64,000 nucleotides of DNA from Flavobacterium sp. KS-LB2 (lineage in GTDB: Bacteria; Bacteroidota; Bacteroidia; Flavobacteriales; Flavobacteriaceae). Within the stretch, counting starts at the first letter, position 1; each line of letters starts with the position of its first letter. The DNA is taken from NCBI RefSeq assembly GCF_036895565.1, contig NZ_CP145904.1:2232001-2296000 (forward strand). The letters are read 5' to 3'. A program made the translations under genes and the position numbers. The notes beneath the pieces were generated by a model. It was not told where the DNA came from and did no database searches. It saw only the letters and a program-made list of their open reading frames with translations. Positions 8,529-17,458 of this stretch are shown here, in pieces.

Positions 8529-9230
8529 TTAATGACAGTTCGGATTGGCTTGAATAAACAAACTCATAGTAGCTGGTGAAATATATGGAATTCCTAATCC
8601 CAATCCTCTTAAAATAAACAAACAACCAATACCTACGGCGACATAAGGAATTGCTTTTTGGATTTGGTTTCGAATAGGAATTGTCAAAAATGAGTTGATG
8701 TATACAACACTACTCATCAAGGGAACGGTTCCTAATCCGAATAAAATCATATACAAAACACCTAAACTTTCACTTTGCATGGCAATGGCGCCAAATAAGG
8801 CGACATAAACCATTCCGCAAGGCAAAAAGCCATTCAGTAAACCAATTGTAAATAGGGATTTGTAGCTTTTGTTTCTAAACTGACTTCCTAAAGCCGTTTT
8901 AATTCTGGAGATTACTTTAAAAACTGGTTTTGAAAAATTGTATTTGGCAAAAAGTTTGTCTGGAATCACCACTACAATAATCATGGCTATACCAATAAAT
9001 AAGGATAAATTCTGTTGCAAACCAGCCATAAAAAAACCTTTACCCAGCAGTCCAAAAACAAAACCGATGGTCGCATACGCCGTTAATCTCCCTAAATGAT
9101 ACGTAATTATTTGAGTTGCTTTTTTAGACTGATTCGTCCTATCTACAGGCAACATCATAGCAATAGGGCCACACATTCCGATGCAGTGAAAACTACTTAT
9201 TAAACCGAAAATAAAGGCAGTGTAAAGCAT
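8529..9230 (-). CDS. TauE/SafE-family membrane protein of the cbb3 cluster
   Basis: A 233-residue polytopic membrane protein with about six helices. It begins with a helix ending HCIGMCGPIAMML and has a second half with LLNGFLPCGMVYVAL. These two paired Cys-Pro/Gly motifs mark the UreH/DsbD-like transmembrane group often labelled sulfite exporter TauE/SafE. Position last in the ccoG-ccoH cluster suggests a role in oxidase maturation, such as thiol or copper handling, and not sulfite export. That role is inference from context. The C-terminus ends NPNCH, a possible metal ligand pair. Confidence 0.85.
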   Translation of the reverse strand: MLYTAFIFGLISSFHCIGMCGPIAMMLPVDRTNQSKKATQIITYHLGRLTAYATIGFVFGLLGKGFFMAGLQQNLSLFIGIAMIIVVVIPDKLFAKYNFSKPVFKVISRIKTALGSQFRNKSYKSLFTIGLLNGFLPCGMVYVALFGAIAMQSESLGVLYMILFGLGTVPLMSSVVYINSFLTIPIRNQIQKAIPYVAVGIGCLFILRGLGLGIPYISPATMSLFIQANPNCH

Positions 9231-9302
9231 TTTTTTAGTCTAATGTCATAAAATTAAAAGTCTTAAAGTCATTTATTAACTTCAAAGCCTCTTGTTTTAA
9301 GA

Positions 9303-9755
9303 CTAATTGAAATAAATCGTTTCTTTGGACAAATAGGATTTCCCTTCATATTGCCATTCCATATTAATGTCCCATCGACCGCCTGCCAAACTTTTTTTAG
9401 GTATGAGCAAAGTAGTAGCATCAGAAAGTGAAATTGGAATTTCAAAATCTAATTTTTTGTTAGACGGTCTGTAAAGGGACACTTTACCTTTAATGTTTTT
9501 TGGAACAAATGTTTTTGGAAAAACTATTTCAATTCCGCTTGAAACAATATTAATTACTGGCTTTTGGGCCAAGTTTGTTGCATTTTGAATTCGAGTCATT
9601 TCATCTCCAAAATGAGCATCATGTTTGTAATATTCTTCTACGACTAACTCATTGTCATATTTTGAATCAGATTGTACCGTAAAAACAAAATACAAAATGA
9701 AGGTCATAAACAAACCAAAAGCGATTACGATTCCTGTTCCCCAGCTAAATTTCAT
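9303..9755 (-). CDS. ccoH: FixH/CcoH-family cbb3 oxidase assembly protein
   Basis: 150 residues with one N-terminal membrane helix (WGTGIVIAFGLFMTFILYF) and a periplasmic beta-rich domain ending in GRWDINMEWQYEGKSYLSKE. The conserved YYKHDAHFGDEM segment right after the helix corresponds to the YY...Y...D region of FixH. FixH/CcoH associates with the cbb3 oxidase or its CcoI copper pump during assembly. It sits between ccoG and the SafE-family gene, with 44- and 72-base gaps, consistent with one transcript from the ccoS promoter. Confidence 0.88.
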   Translation of the reverse strand: MKFSWGTGIVIAFGLFMTFILYFVFTVQSDSKYDNELVVEEYYKHDAHFGDEMTRIQNATNLAQKPVINIVSSGIEIVFPKTFVPKNIKGKVSLYRPSNKKLDFEIPISLSDATTLLIPKKSLAGGRWDINMEWQYEGKSYLSKETIYFN

Positions 9756-9799
9756 GATATTTAATTTATATTTTTTTGTGAATCTCGAACTAGAGCCTT

Positions 9800-11218
9800 T
9801 TAATCAAAACTGCGCGGGCTTAAAAAATTAGTGGTCGCCGTTTCAATTTTTTCATTTCCATTATAGACCTCAATTTTTAATTTTGTTTTGTCGCTGTCCA
9901 ATACGTTTTGATTGATTTCGACAAATAAAGTTCCTCCATTCATCCCCTGTTTGGGCACTTTTAAATCCTGATTTCCAACTACTTTTAAAGTCCCCTTTAT
10001 ACCCACTAATTTAAAATGAATCGCATCAAAATCAGTATTGGTCTTATTGATGATTTTAAAAGTATACACATTGCTAATATTTTCACCTTTATGCTGAAAC
10101 AATTGTCCCGGCAATCTCAAAATACTGGCTTCCACATCGGAACGCAAAAACAACAATCCGATTAAAATTCCTGTCAAAATAAATAATACAGCTGAATAGC
10201 CTTTCATTCTGGGCGTGAACTTGAACTTTTCTTTTTTCTCTATTTCATCTTCTGAAGCGTATCGGATAAGCCCTTTTGGTAAACCAACACTATCCATAAT
10301 CGTATCACATTCATCAATGCAAGCGGTGCAATTAATACATTCCATTTGTGTCCCGTTACGGATGTCAATTCCGGTTGGGCAAACATTTACGCATTGCTTA
10401 CAATCAATACAATCGCCTTTTCCGGTAGTCGCTCTGTCTTCTTGCTTGTTGAATTTAGCTCTACCTACTTCTTTTTCACCACGAACAAAATCATAGGCTA
10501 CATTTATCGATTTGTCGTCTAATAAAACACCTTGCAATCTTCCGTAGGGACAGGCTATAATACAAACTTGTTCTCTAAACCATGCAAAAATAAAATAGAA
10601 AACTCCTGTAAAAATCAATAATGAGATCAAAGTGCTAATGTGATTTTCTGGTCCATCTTCAATCATTAAAAACAACTTATCGCTACTGATCAGATACGCT
10701 AGAAAGACATTGGCAATAAAAAAAGAAATGATTAAGAAAATCGACCATTTGAGGCCTTTTTTTCTAATTTTCTCCGCATTCCATTCTTGCTTTTCTAAAC
10801 GAATTTGAGCACCACGATCGCCTTCTATCCAATATTCTATTCGGCGGAAAACCATTTCTAAAAAGATAGTCTGCGGACAAATCCATCCGCAAAATATACG
10901 TCCAAAAATAACTGTAAAAAGGATGACGAAAACAACGCCAATAATCATAAAAACAACAAATAGATAAAAATCCTGTGGCCAAAAAGGAAATCCGAAAATA
11001 TTAAATCGTCGTTCCAATATATTGAACATCATAAACTGATTGCCATTAATCTTTAAAAAGGGATTTGCAACAAGAACAATCAGTAAAAAGTAGCTCACCC
11101 ATTTCCTATAGTCATAGAACTTTCCCGAAGGTTTTTTAGGGAAAATAAATTTTCTATTTCCCGCTTCGTCAATAGTTCCAATGGTATCTCTAAATGCTTC
11201 GTCCGGTAATTTTGACAT
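9800..11218 (-). CDS. ccoG: Cytochrome c oxidase accessory protein CcoG
   Basis: A 472-residue membrane iron-sulfur protein. The N-terminal half has several helices with RIFCGWICPQTIF and CIIACPYGRLQG. The cytoplasmic ferredoxin-like part has two 4Fe-4S motifs, CIDCKQCVNVCP and CINCTACIDECD. After one more helix near residue 340, a C-terminal immunoglobulin-like domain follows (IG-FAP/FixG type). CcoG is linked to reduction of copper for insertion into cbb3 oxidase. It follows ccoP with a 76-base gap on the same strand. Confidence 0.95.
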   Translation of the reverse strand: MSKLPDEAFRDTIGTIDEAGNRKFIFPKKPSGKFYDYRKWVSYFLLIVLVANPFLKINGNQFMMFNILERRFNIFGFPFWPQDFYLFVVFMIIGVVFVILFTVIFGRIFCGWICPQTIFLEMVFRRIEYWIEGDRGAQIRLEKQEWNAEKIRKKGLKWSIFLIISFFIANVFLAYLISSDKLFLMIEDGPENHISTLISLLIFTGVFYFIFAWFREQVCIIACPYGRLQGVLLDDKSINVAYDFVRGEKEVGRAKFNKQEDRATTGKGDCIDCKQCVNVCPTGIDIRNGTQMECINCTACIDECDTIMDSVGLPKGLIRYASEDEIEKKEKFKFTPRMKGYSAVLFILTGILIGLLFLRSDVEASILRLPGQLFQHKGENISNVYTFKIINKTNTDFDAIHFKLVGIKGTLKVVGNQDLKVPKQGMNGGTLFVEINQNVLDSDKTKLKIEVYNGNEKIETATTNFLSPRSFD

Positions 11219-11294
11219 TTTTTTTTATTTAAAACACAGGTTTGAAATAATTATTAAAATTCTTAAGCTAAATAAAAACGTGTGTTTGTACTTA

Positions 11295-12194
11295 TTATTT
11301 AACAGCAACTGTGGCGTTTTCCTCTACCCAAACTTCCCCTTCTGGAGCTTTAGCATCAGGAGGATTACTTCCTTGTAAGGATAGAATGTAGCTGGCAACT
11401 TTTTGCATTTCTTTAGGTTTCAAGGTACCTTTCCATGAAATCATCCCTTTCCCGTCACGTCCTCCGTTTACCAGCGTATGAAATACATTTTTTATTCCGC
11501 CTCCTAAGATCCATTTTTCATCTGTTAAATTTGGTCCAATCTGTCCTCCAGCATCAGCTCTGTGGCAAGCAGCACAATTTGTGGTAAATATTTCTTTTCC
11601 AGCTGCTAAATCAGCAGGATCTGTTAACAAGGTCACCGTTTTTTCATCCATTAAATCTGGTGCAGTTTTCATATATTCTGCAATATCTATTTTGGCTTGA
11701 GCCACTTCTTTTTTAAGTTCCATTTCTTGATTATCAGCTCCTAAAACTTCGTATCGAACCATATAAACAACCCCAAAAACAATACACGCATAGAATAAAT
11801 ATACCCACCAAGGCGGCAAATTGTTATCTAATTCTTTGATGCCATCGTAATCGTGTTCTAATAATAACTGATTTTCATTTGCTAAAGGCTCTGTTTTAGT
11901 CAATTTTTCCATCAGCTTTTTGTACCATTCGCTATCCTTGAAACTCAACTCATTTGCTTCATTTAATTTGTTTTTTTGTTCCTCGGTCAATAAATGATAG
12001 GTAATATTGTCAACTGCCTTAATCGTAATTTCTATTGCTATCAAAAGGAAAAGGAACACGAATAAGAATACAGAAACCATTGGAAATTTTATAAACGCAG
12101 GTCGATCTCCTGAATCTATGAAGTATTCCATTGCCATCATTACAGCAAAGAAAATAACAGGTACTCTAACGTATACTGGAATTAATTTTTTCAT
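11295..12194 (-). CDS. ccoP: cbb3-type cytochrome c oxidase subunit III
   Basis: 299 residues. Two N-terminal helices are followed by a region with a further helix (PPWWVYLFYACIVFGVVYMV), the N-terminal CcoP domain, then a single cytochrome c domain with the haem motif CAACH and downstream Met ligands (KGMISWKG). Proteobacterial CcoP is usually dihaem; only one CxxCH is present here, which I understand to be common in Bacteroidota. It passes electrons from soluble or membrane cytochrome c to the ccoNO product. The gene starts 27 bases after ccoQ ends. Confidence 0.94.
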   Translation of the reverse strand: MKKLIPVYVRVPVIFFAVMMAMEYFIDSGDRPAFIKFPMVSVFLFVFLFLLIAIEITIKAVDNITYHLLTEEQKNKLNEANELSFKDSEWYKKLMEKLTKTEPLANENQLLLEHDYDGIKELDNNLPPWWVYLFYACIVFGVVYMVRYEVLGADNQEMELKKEVAQAKIDIAEYMKTAPDLMDEKTVTLLTDPADLAAGKEIFTTNCAACHRADAGGQIGPNLTDEKWILGGGIKNVFHTLVNGGRDGKGMISWKGTLKPKEMQKVASYILSLQGSNPPDAKAPEGEVWVEENATVAVK

Positions 12195-12221
12195 TTTCTA
12201 AATTTTAAAAAATTATACTAT

Positions 12222-12392
12222 TTAATTGTCCCTCAATGGAATTTGACTCAATTCATTAATCCTTTCTTTCTTATAGGAGAACACCCATAGACCGAGTCCT
12301 ACAAAAAAGACGAAAAAAATTAATAATGATAGGATGGGATATATTGCCACACCGTCTATCGTTTCCATATTGTGTTTTATTTGTTCGAACAT
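12222..12392 (-). CDS. ccoQ: cbb3-type oxidase small subunit CcoQ
   Basis: A 56-residue frame read on the minus strand between ccoNO and ccoP, starting MFEQIKHNMETIDGVAIYP. It has one membrane helix (LLIFFVFFVGLGLWVF) and a short charged tail ending SQIPLRDN. Size, topology and position match CcoQ/FixQ, which stabilises the oxidase. It starts 5 bases after the ccoNO stop, so translation is probably coupled. It is easily missed because it is so short. Confidence 0.88.
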   Translation of the reverse strand: MFEQIKHNMETIDGVAIYPILSLLIFFVFFVGLGLWVFSYKKERINELSQIPLRDN

Positions 12393-12397
12393 AATTT

Positions 12398-14587
12398 TTA
12401 TTTTTTAGCGACATCTTTTACTTTAATATCCGTTCCCAATCTTTGCATGTAAGCAATCAAAGCAACTATTTCTCTTTCGTTCATTGGAACAAATTTCTCT
12501 CCTCTAGCTTCAGCTTTCTTCTTGCTTTCGTCATAACTTTTTACAAAATCAGGATCGTTTTTCAAGCTCTCTTCAATAGCGACAGCTTGTTTTCTTAAAT
12601 CGTCTAAACCGCTTGCAATCTGAGCTTCTGTATAAGGAACACCCAATGTGACCATAACTTGCATTTTCTTTTGCGTTAAAGAAACGTCCATTGGTTTATT
12701 GTCAAACAGCCATTTGTATCCTGGCATAATAGAACCTGCTGATATACTTTGAGGATTCCAAAAGTGGTTAAAATGCCAATTGTCATTATACTTCGCTCCT
12801 ACTCTTAATAAATCCGGACCGGTACGTTTTGATCCCCAAAGAAATGGATGATCGTATACGAATTCCCCAGCTTTAGATTGTGGTCCGTAACGTTCCACTT
12901 CACTACGGAAAGGACGAACTGACTGTGAGTGACATCCTACGCAACCTTCACGAATGTATAAATCACGACCTTCTAGCTCTAATGGAGAATACGGTTTAAC
13001 ACTGGCAATTGTCGGAATATTCGATTTAACCATAATTGTAGGAACAATTTGGATAACACCTCCAATTAAAATAGCAACAGTTGCCAAAATGGTTAATTGA
13101 ATCGGTTTTCTTTCTAACCAAGGGTGAAATTTTTCTCCTTTTACTCTTCCTGCACTAATTTTTATTAACTCAGGAGCCTCCGCTAATTCGTCTTCAATTT
13201 TAGAACCTAATCGAACCGTTTGAATTACATTATACACTAAGGTGAACATTCCAATTAAATAAAGTGTTCCACCAATAGCTCTCATCCAATACATTGGCAT
13301 AATTTGAGTTACTGTTTCCAGAAAGTTACCATACGTTAAAGTTCCGTCCGGATTAAATTGTTTCCACATAGATGCTTGTAAAAAACCAGCAACATACATT
13401 GGAATGGTATATAAAATAATCCCTAGTGTTCCAATCCAAAAGTGAAAATTAGCCAACTTAACTGAGTACAAATTGCTTTTAGTCATTCTAGGAACCAACC
13501 AATAAATCATACCAAAAGCCATAAATCCATTCCAAGCTAATGCACCTACGTGAACGTGAGCTATAATCCAATCCGTATAATGCGCGATAGCATTTACATT
13601 CTTCAAGGATAACATTGGACCTTCAAAAGTGGCCATTCCGTAACCTGTAATTGCAACTACAAAGAATTTCAAGACTGGCTCTACACGTACTTTATCCCAA
13701 ACTCCTCTTAACGTTAATAGTCCGTTTATCATTCCTCCCCAAGATGGCGCAATCAACATAATCGAGAAAGCTACTCCTAAATTTTGCGCCCAGTTAGGCA
13801 AAGCCGAATATAATAAATGGTGAGGTCCAGCCCAGATATAAATGAAAATCAACGACCAAAAGTGAACAATTGACAATCGGTACGAATATACCGGACGATT
13901 CGCCGCTTTTGGAATAAAATAATACATCAATCCCAAGAAAGGTGTTGTCAAGAAAAACGCAACCGCATTATGACCGTACCACCACTGCACTAAAGCATCT
14001 TGAACTCCTGCGTAAACGGAATAACTTTTCATTCCAGAAACCGGTAATGCTAAACTATTGAATATATGTAAAACTGCCACAGTTACAAATGTTGCCAAGT
14101 AAAACCAAATTGCAACATACAAATGGCGCTCTCTACGTTTTAAAATGGTTCCAATCATGTTGATACCAAAGACAACCCAAATTAATGCAATTGCAATATC
14201 TATTGGCCACTCTAACTCAGCATACTCTTTTGAAGAACTATATCCTAATGGCAATGATATGGCTGCCGCAACGATGATTAATTGCCACCCCCAGAAATTA
14301 AGATTACTTAAAAAATCACTGAACATCCTGGCTTTTAACAGTCGCTGCAAAGAGTAATAAATACCCGCAAACATGGCATTTCCTACGAAAGCAAAAATAA
14401 CCGCATTGGTATGTAATGGTCTCAATCGACCGTAACTCAACCACGATATGCCATCAGTAAGATTTGGAAAAAGGAACATAAAGGCCAATGTAAGACCTAC
14501 TAACATTCCTACTACTCCAAAGACAATGGTAGCGTAAATGAATTTTTTTACAATTTTGTTGTCATAATAAAACTGCTGCATTTCCAT
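12398..14587 (-). CDS. ccoNO: Fused cbb3-type cytochrome c oxidase subunits I and II
   Basis: A 729-residue fusion. Residues ~1-480 are the haem-copper catalytic subunit CcoN with 12 or more helices and conserved histidines, for example RPLHTNAVIF, WWYGHNAVAFFL and IIAHVHVGALAWNG. Residues ~500-729 are CcoO, with one membrane helix and a monohaem cytochrome c motif CVGCH followed by SQSVRPFRSE. The enzyme reduces oxygen to water with high affinity and pumps protons. Fusion of N and O is usual in Bacteroidota. The gene is second in the cco operon, 46 bases after ccoS. Confidence 0.97.
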   Translation of the reverse strand: MEMQQFYYDNKIVKKFIYATIVFGVVGMLVGLTLAFMFLFPNLTDGISWLSYGRLRPLHTNAVIFAFVGNAMFAGIYYSLQRLLKARMFSDFLSNLNFWGWQLIIVAAAISLPLGYSSSKEYAELEWPIDIAIALIWVVFGINMIGTILKRRERHLYVAIWFYLATFVTVAVLHIFNSLALPVSGMKSYSVYAGVQDALVQWWYGHNAVAFFLTTPFLGLMYYFIPKAANRPVYSYRLSIVHFWSLIFIYIWAGPHHLLYSALPNWAQNLGVAFSIMLIAPSWGGMINGLLTLRGVWDKVRVEPVLKFFVVAITGYGMATFEGPMLSLKNVNAIAHYTDWIIAHVHVGALAWNGFMAFGMIYWLVPRMTKSNLYSVKLANFHFWIGTLGIILYTIPMYVAGFLQASMWKQFNPDGTLTYGNFLETVTQIMPMYWMRAIGGTLYLIGMFTLVYNVIQTVRLGSKIEDELAEAPELIKISAGRVKGEKFHPWLERKPIQLTILATVAILIGGVIQIVPTIMVKSNIPTIASVKPYSPLELEGRDLYIREGCVGCHSQSVRPFRSEVERYGPQSKAGEFVYDHPFLWGSKRTGPDLLRVGAKYNDNWHFNHFWNPQSISAGSIMPGYKWLFDNKPMDVSLTQKKMQVMVTLGVPYTEAQIASGLDDLRKQAVAIEESLKNDPDFVKSYDESKKKAEARGEKFVPMNEREIVALIAYMQRLGTDIKVKDVAKK

Positions 14588-14633
14588 ATATATAATTATT
14601 TTTAAAGTTGTTTATTATTTGATTTATTGAAAG

Positions 14634-14825
14634 CTATAGAATACTAGTATCCTTGGATTTCGTTTTTTTAGCTTTCGACTGAATTAGCTCATCGTCAAAA
14701 AGCATTCTGACTGATGGCGTGTAATCATCATCATATTGTCCCGTTTTTACCGCTCGTATAAAAGCAATAAAGAAACCAATAGCAACGATGATACTGATGG
14801 TGATTAATAAATAGATGACACTCAT
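14634..14825 (-). CDS. ccoS: cbb3-type oxidase assembly protein CcoS
   Basis: 63 residues: one N-terminal membrane helix (VIYLLITISIIVAIGFFIAF) and the conserved segment GQYDDDYTPSVRMLFDD, followed by a lysine-rich tail. CcoS is needed for cofactor insertion into cbb3 oxidase. It is the first gene of the oxidase operon. Its start codon lies 13 bases after the predicted transcription start, given the operator and -7 box upstream. Confidence 0.93.
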   Translation of the reverse strand: MSVIYLLITISIIVAIGFFIAFIRAVKTGQYDDDYTPSVRMLFDDELIQSKAKKTKSKDTSIL

Positions 14826-14842
14826 ACCTTAATTTGTGTTAA

Positions 14843-14887
14843 CAAAGTTACTTTGACGTTTTGGAGTAAAATATGACATTTGTCATA
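14843..14887 (-). promoter_or_regulatory. cco operon promoter with Crp/Fnr-type operator
   Basis: TATGACATTTGTCATA (14872-14887) is an inverted repeat with perfect 7-base arms around a TT spacer. On the minus strand it is followed by a consensus -7 box TAACTTTG (14850 down to 14843). The palindrome centre is 29.5 bases from the first base of the box, exactly as at hemN and ccoI. No TTG is present at the usual -33 distance. This promoter should drive ccoS-ccoNO-ccoQ-ccoP and probably ccoG, ccoH and the SafE-family gene. Confidence 0.8.
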
Positions 14888-14942
14888 CTTGTTAATCTAT
14901 GTTAAATTTATGTGAAAGCACAATTCAAAAACTTTTATAATC

Positions 14943-17360
14943 CTATCTTTTGTTTGCATAATAACTACTCATCACCGTTACAAAACTTACAATCGTTATA
15001 GTACTTAAAGGCATTATAATTGCTGCTACCAATGGTAATAAATTCCCCGTAATGGCAAATGATAATCCCACCACATTGTATAATAAAGACAGTCCAAAAC
15101 TCATTTTAATGGTCGTAATAGCGTTCTTAGATAATTTCAAGAAATAGTTTAATTTTTGAAATTCACTAGCATCTAAAATAGCATCACAGGCCGGTGAAAA
15201 AACATTAACATTCTCAGAAATAGATATTCCAACATTGCTTTGCGCCAAAGCCCCGGCATCATTCAGTCCATCGCCTACCATCATTACATTTTTACCTTCA
15301 TCCTGCAATTTTTTTATAAATTCTAATTTTTGCTCTGGTTTCTGGTTGAAAATTAATTCCGTGCCTTTCGGCAAAAGCTGTTCAAGAGTTTCTCGTTCGC
15401 CTTCGTTGTCACCTGATAAAACTTTGATCTGATAGTTAGCACTTAAGTTCCTAAAAAGCGCTTCTAAACCTTCTCTGTACTGATTATTAAAAATGAATTT
15501 CCCGAAATAAACATTATTTATCTTGATGTGAACTGAAGTTTGCTGGACGTTCTTTTCTTCAATTTTTCCAACAAAATCGGCAGAACCAATTTGGATTTGG
15601 TGACCAAAAATCTGTGCTTGAATTCCTTTTCCGGTGATTTCTTCAAAATGATCCACTTTCAACTTTTTAGTATCATTTCCTGATTTACTTTGCAATATTG
15701 GAATAGGTAAATAGTCATATAACATGCGGCTCAACGGATGATTGGAGGCGCGTAGCACATTTTTTATAAGCAATAAATTCTCATCAGATAGAACACTTCC
15801 TTCATAAGAAATATTCGATTTTATGTTAGTTGTAATCGTTCCTGTTTTATCAAAAACTATCGTATCTACTTTCGCTAATTGTTCAATCACTAAAGCATTC
15901 TTGAGATAGAATTTTTGTTTTCCTACTATTCGCAATACATTCCCAAAAGTAAAAGGCGCAGTTAATGCCAAAGCACAAGGACAAGCCACAATAAGTACTG
16001 CTGTAAAGACATTGAAAGCAGTGTTGGCATCAATAAAAATCCAATAGCCAAATCCCGCAAAAGCAATCAGTAATAAAATAGGCGTAAAATAGCGACTAAT
16101 GCTATCGGTAATCGTTTTGTGTTTTTGCGCTACATTTTTTTGGAACACATCATTGCTCCATAATTGTGTCAAGTAACTTTGGGAAACAGAATGTAGCACT
16201 TCCATTTCGATTACTTTCCCTATTTGTTTTCCTCCGGCAAATACTTTATCACCAGATTGTTTTGTGATAGGAATTGCTTCTCCAGTAACAAAACTATAAT
16301 CGATTTCCGCTTTTTCCGAAATTAGAATCCCATCAACAGGAATGAGTTCTTGGTTTCTAATAAGTAGTCTGTCGCCTTTTTCTACTTCGTAAATCGCCAC
16401 ACTTTCTTCTGATAAATCCGAATTTATTTTGGTTATCGCTATTGGAAAATACGATTTAAAATCCCTCTCGAAACTCAAAAAACTATACGTTTTGATTTGG
16501 AACATCTTACCCAAAAGCATAAAGAAAATCAATCCCGTTAAGCTATCAAAAAAACCAGAACCGTAATCCATGACAATATCAAACGTACTTCGAATAAACA
16601 TTACCACAATTCCTAAAGCGATAGGAATATCGATATTGAGCATTTTAGTTTTGATACTTTTGTACGCCGAAACATAATAGCCACTTGCCGAATAAAAGAA
16701 ACTCGGTAATGCTAATGCAAAAATCAACCAACGGAAAAAACCACGATATTGATCCAGCCAATATTCTTTTACCTCAAAATATTCAGGAAAAGAAAGCAAC
16801 ATGATGTTTCCAAAGCAAAAGAAAGCAACACCTAATTTATAGGTTAAACTTCTATCGACAGTGGTAGTTCCCGTTTCATAGTTTTCTAAACTAATGTAGG
16901 GTTCGTATCCAATTGAGTTTAATAAAAAAACGATTGTTTTAACAGAAACTTGTTCGGGATTAAAAGTAATTCGGACTTTCTTCTCTGGGAAATTAACCTG
17001 CGAAGTACTTATTCCTTTTTGAAGACGCTGTAGATTTTCCAAAATCCAAATACACGAACTACAATGAATATGAGGAATGTTAAGTGAAATAATTGCAGTT
17101 GAATTTTCTTGGAATTCCAACAATTTGGATACAATACTTTCATTGTCTAAAAAATCATATTTACCATTATTATCTTGCGGAGTTGCTCCAGGGGATTTTT
17201 CAAAATCATAATAACATGTCAAATCATTCAGACTAAAAATTTCATAGACGGTTTTACAACCGTTACAACAGAAATTTTTAGTATCAAAAATAATTTCGTC
17301 TGCTTTTATAATATCTAAACCACAATGGAAACAGTTTTGTGTGTCCATAACTTTGCTCAT
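14943..17360 (-). CDS. ccoI: Copper-transporting P-type ATPase of the cbb3 system
   Basis: An 805-residue P1B ATPase. It has an N-terminal cysteine-rich domain (CFHCGLDI, FCCNGCKTVYEI), a heavy-metal-associated domain with HCSSC, a transmembrane CPC copper-binding motif (VACPCAL), the phosphorylation site DKTGTIT, the SNHPLS nucleotide motif and GDGLNDAGAL. It delivers copper for the oxidase. The first ATG (17360) lies only ~7 bases after the predicted transcription start; the next ATG, at 17348 (MDTQNCFHC), would give a ~19-base leader like that of hemN and may be the true start. It is transcribed divergently from the crp/fnr gene. Confidence 0.95.
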   Translation of the reverse strand: MSKVMDTQNCFHCGLDIIKADEIIFDTKNFCCNGCKTVYEIFSLNDLTCYYDFEKSPGATPQDNNGKYDFLDNESIVSKLLEFQENSTAIISLNIPHIHCSSCIWILENLQRLQKGISTSQVNFPEKKVRITFNPEQVSVKTIVFLLNSIGYEPYISLENYETGTTTVDRSLTYKLGVAFFCFGNIMLLSFPEYFEVKEYWLDQYRGFFRWLIFALALPSFFYSASGYYVSAYKSIKTKMLNIDIPIALGIVVMFIRSTFDIVMDYGSGFFDSLTGLIFFMLLGKMFQIKTYSFLSFERDFKSYFPIAITKINSDLSEESVAIYEVEKGDRLLIRNQELIPVDGILISEKAEIDYSFVTGEAIPITKQSGDKVFAGGKQIGKVIEMEVLHSVSQSYLTQLWSNDVFQKNVAQKHKTITDSISRYFTPILLLIAFAGFGYWIFIDANTAFNVFTAVLIVACPCALALTAPFTFGNVLRIVGKQKFYLKNALVIEQLAKVDTIVFDKTGTITTNIKSNISYEGSVLSDENLLLIKNVLRASNHPLSRMLYDYLPIPILQSKSGNDTKKLKVDHFEEITGKGIQAQIFGHQIQIGSADFVGKIEEKNVQQTSVHIKINNVYFGKFIFNNQYREGLEALFRNLSANYQIKVLSGDNEGERETLEQLLPKGTELIFNQKPEQKLEFIKKLQDEGKNVMMVGDGLNDAGALAQSNVGISISENVNVFSPACDAILDASEFQKLNYFLKLSKNAITTIKMSFGLSLLYNVVGLSFAITGNLLPLVAAIIMPLSTITIVSFVTVMSSYYANKR

Positions 17361-17371
17361 TTTACCTAGAA

Positions 17372-17433
17372 CAAAGAACTTAAACGATTGTTAATTAAAA
17401 TATGACATTTATCATATTAAAGAGTTAGTTTTG
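17372..17433. promoter_or_regulatory. Divergent ccoI and crp/fnr promoters sharing one operator
   Basis: The operator TATGACATTTATCATA (17401-17416) lies between two divergent -7 boxes. Leftward, towards ccoI, the box is GTTCTTTG (17379 down to 17372, imperfect), 29.5 bases from the operator centre. Rightward, towards the regulator gene, it is TAGTTTTG (17426-17433, consensus), only 17.5 bases from the centre. The leftward geometry fits activation. The rightward one puts the operator over the -33 region and may allow autoregulation. Confidence 0.7.
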
Positions 17434-17458
17434 TATTGTAAATAAATGACAAACAATT

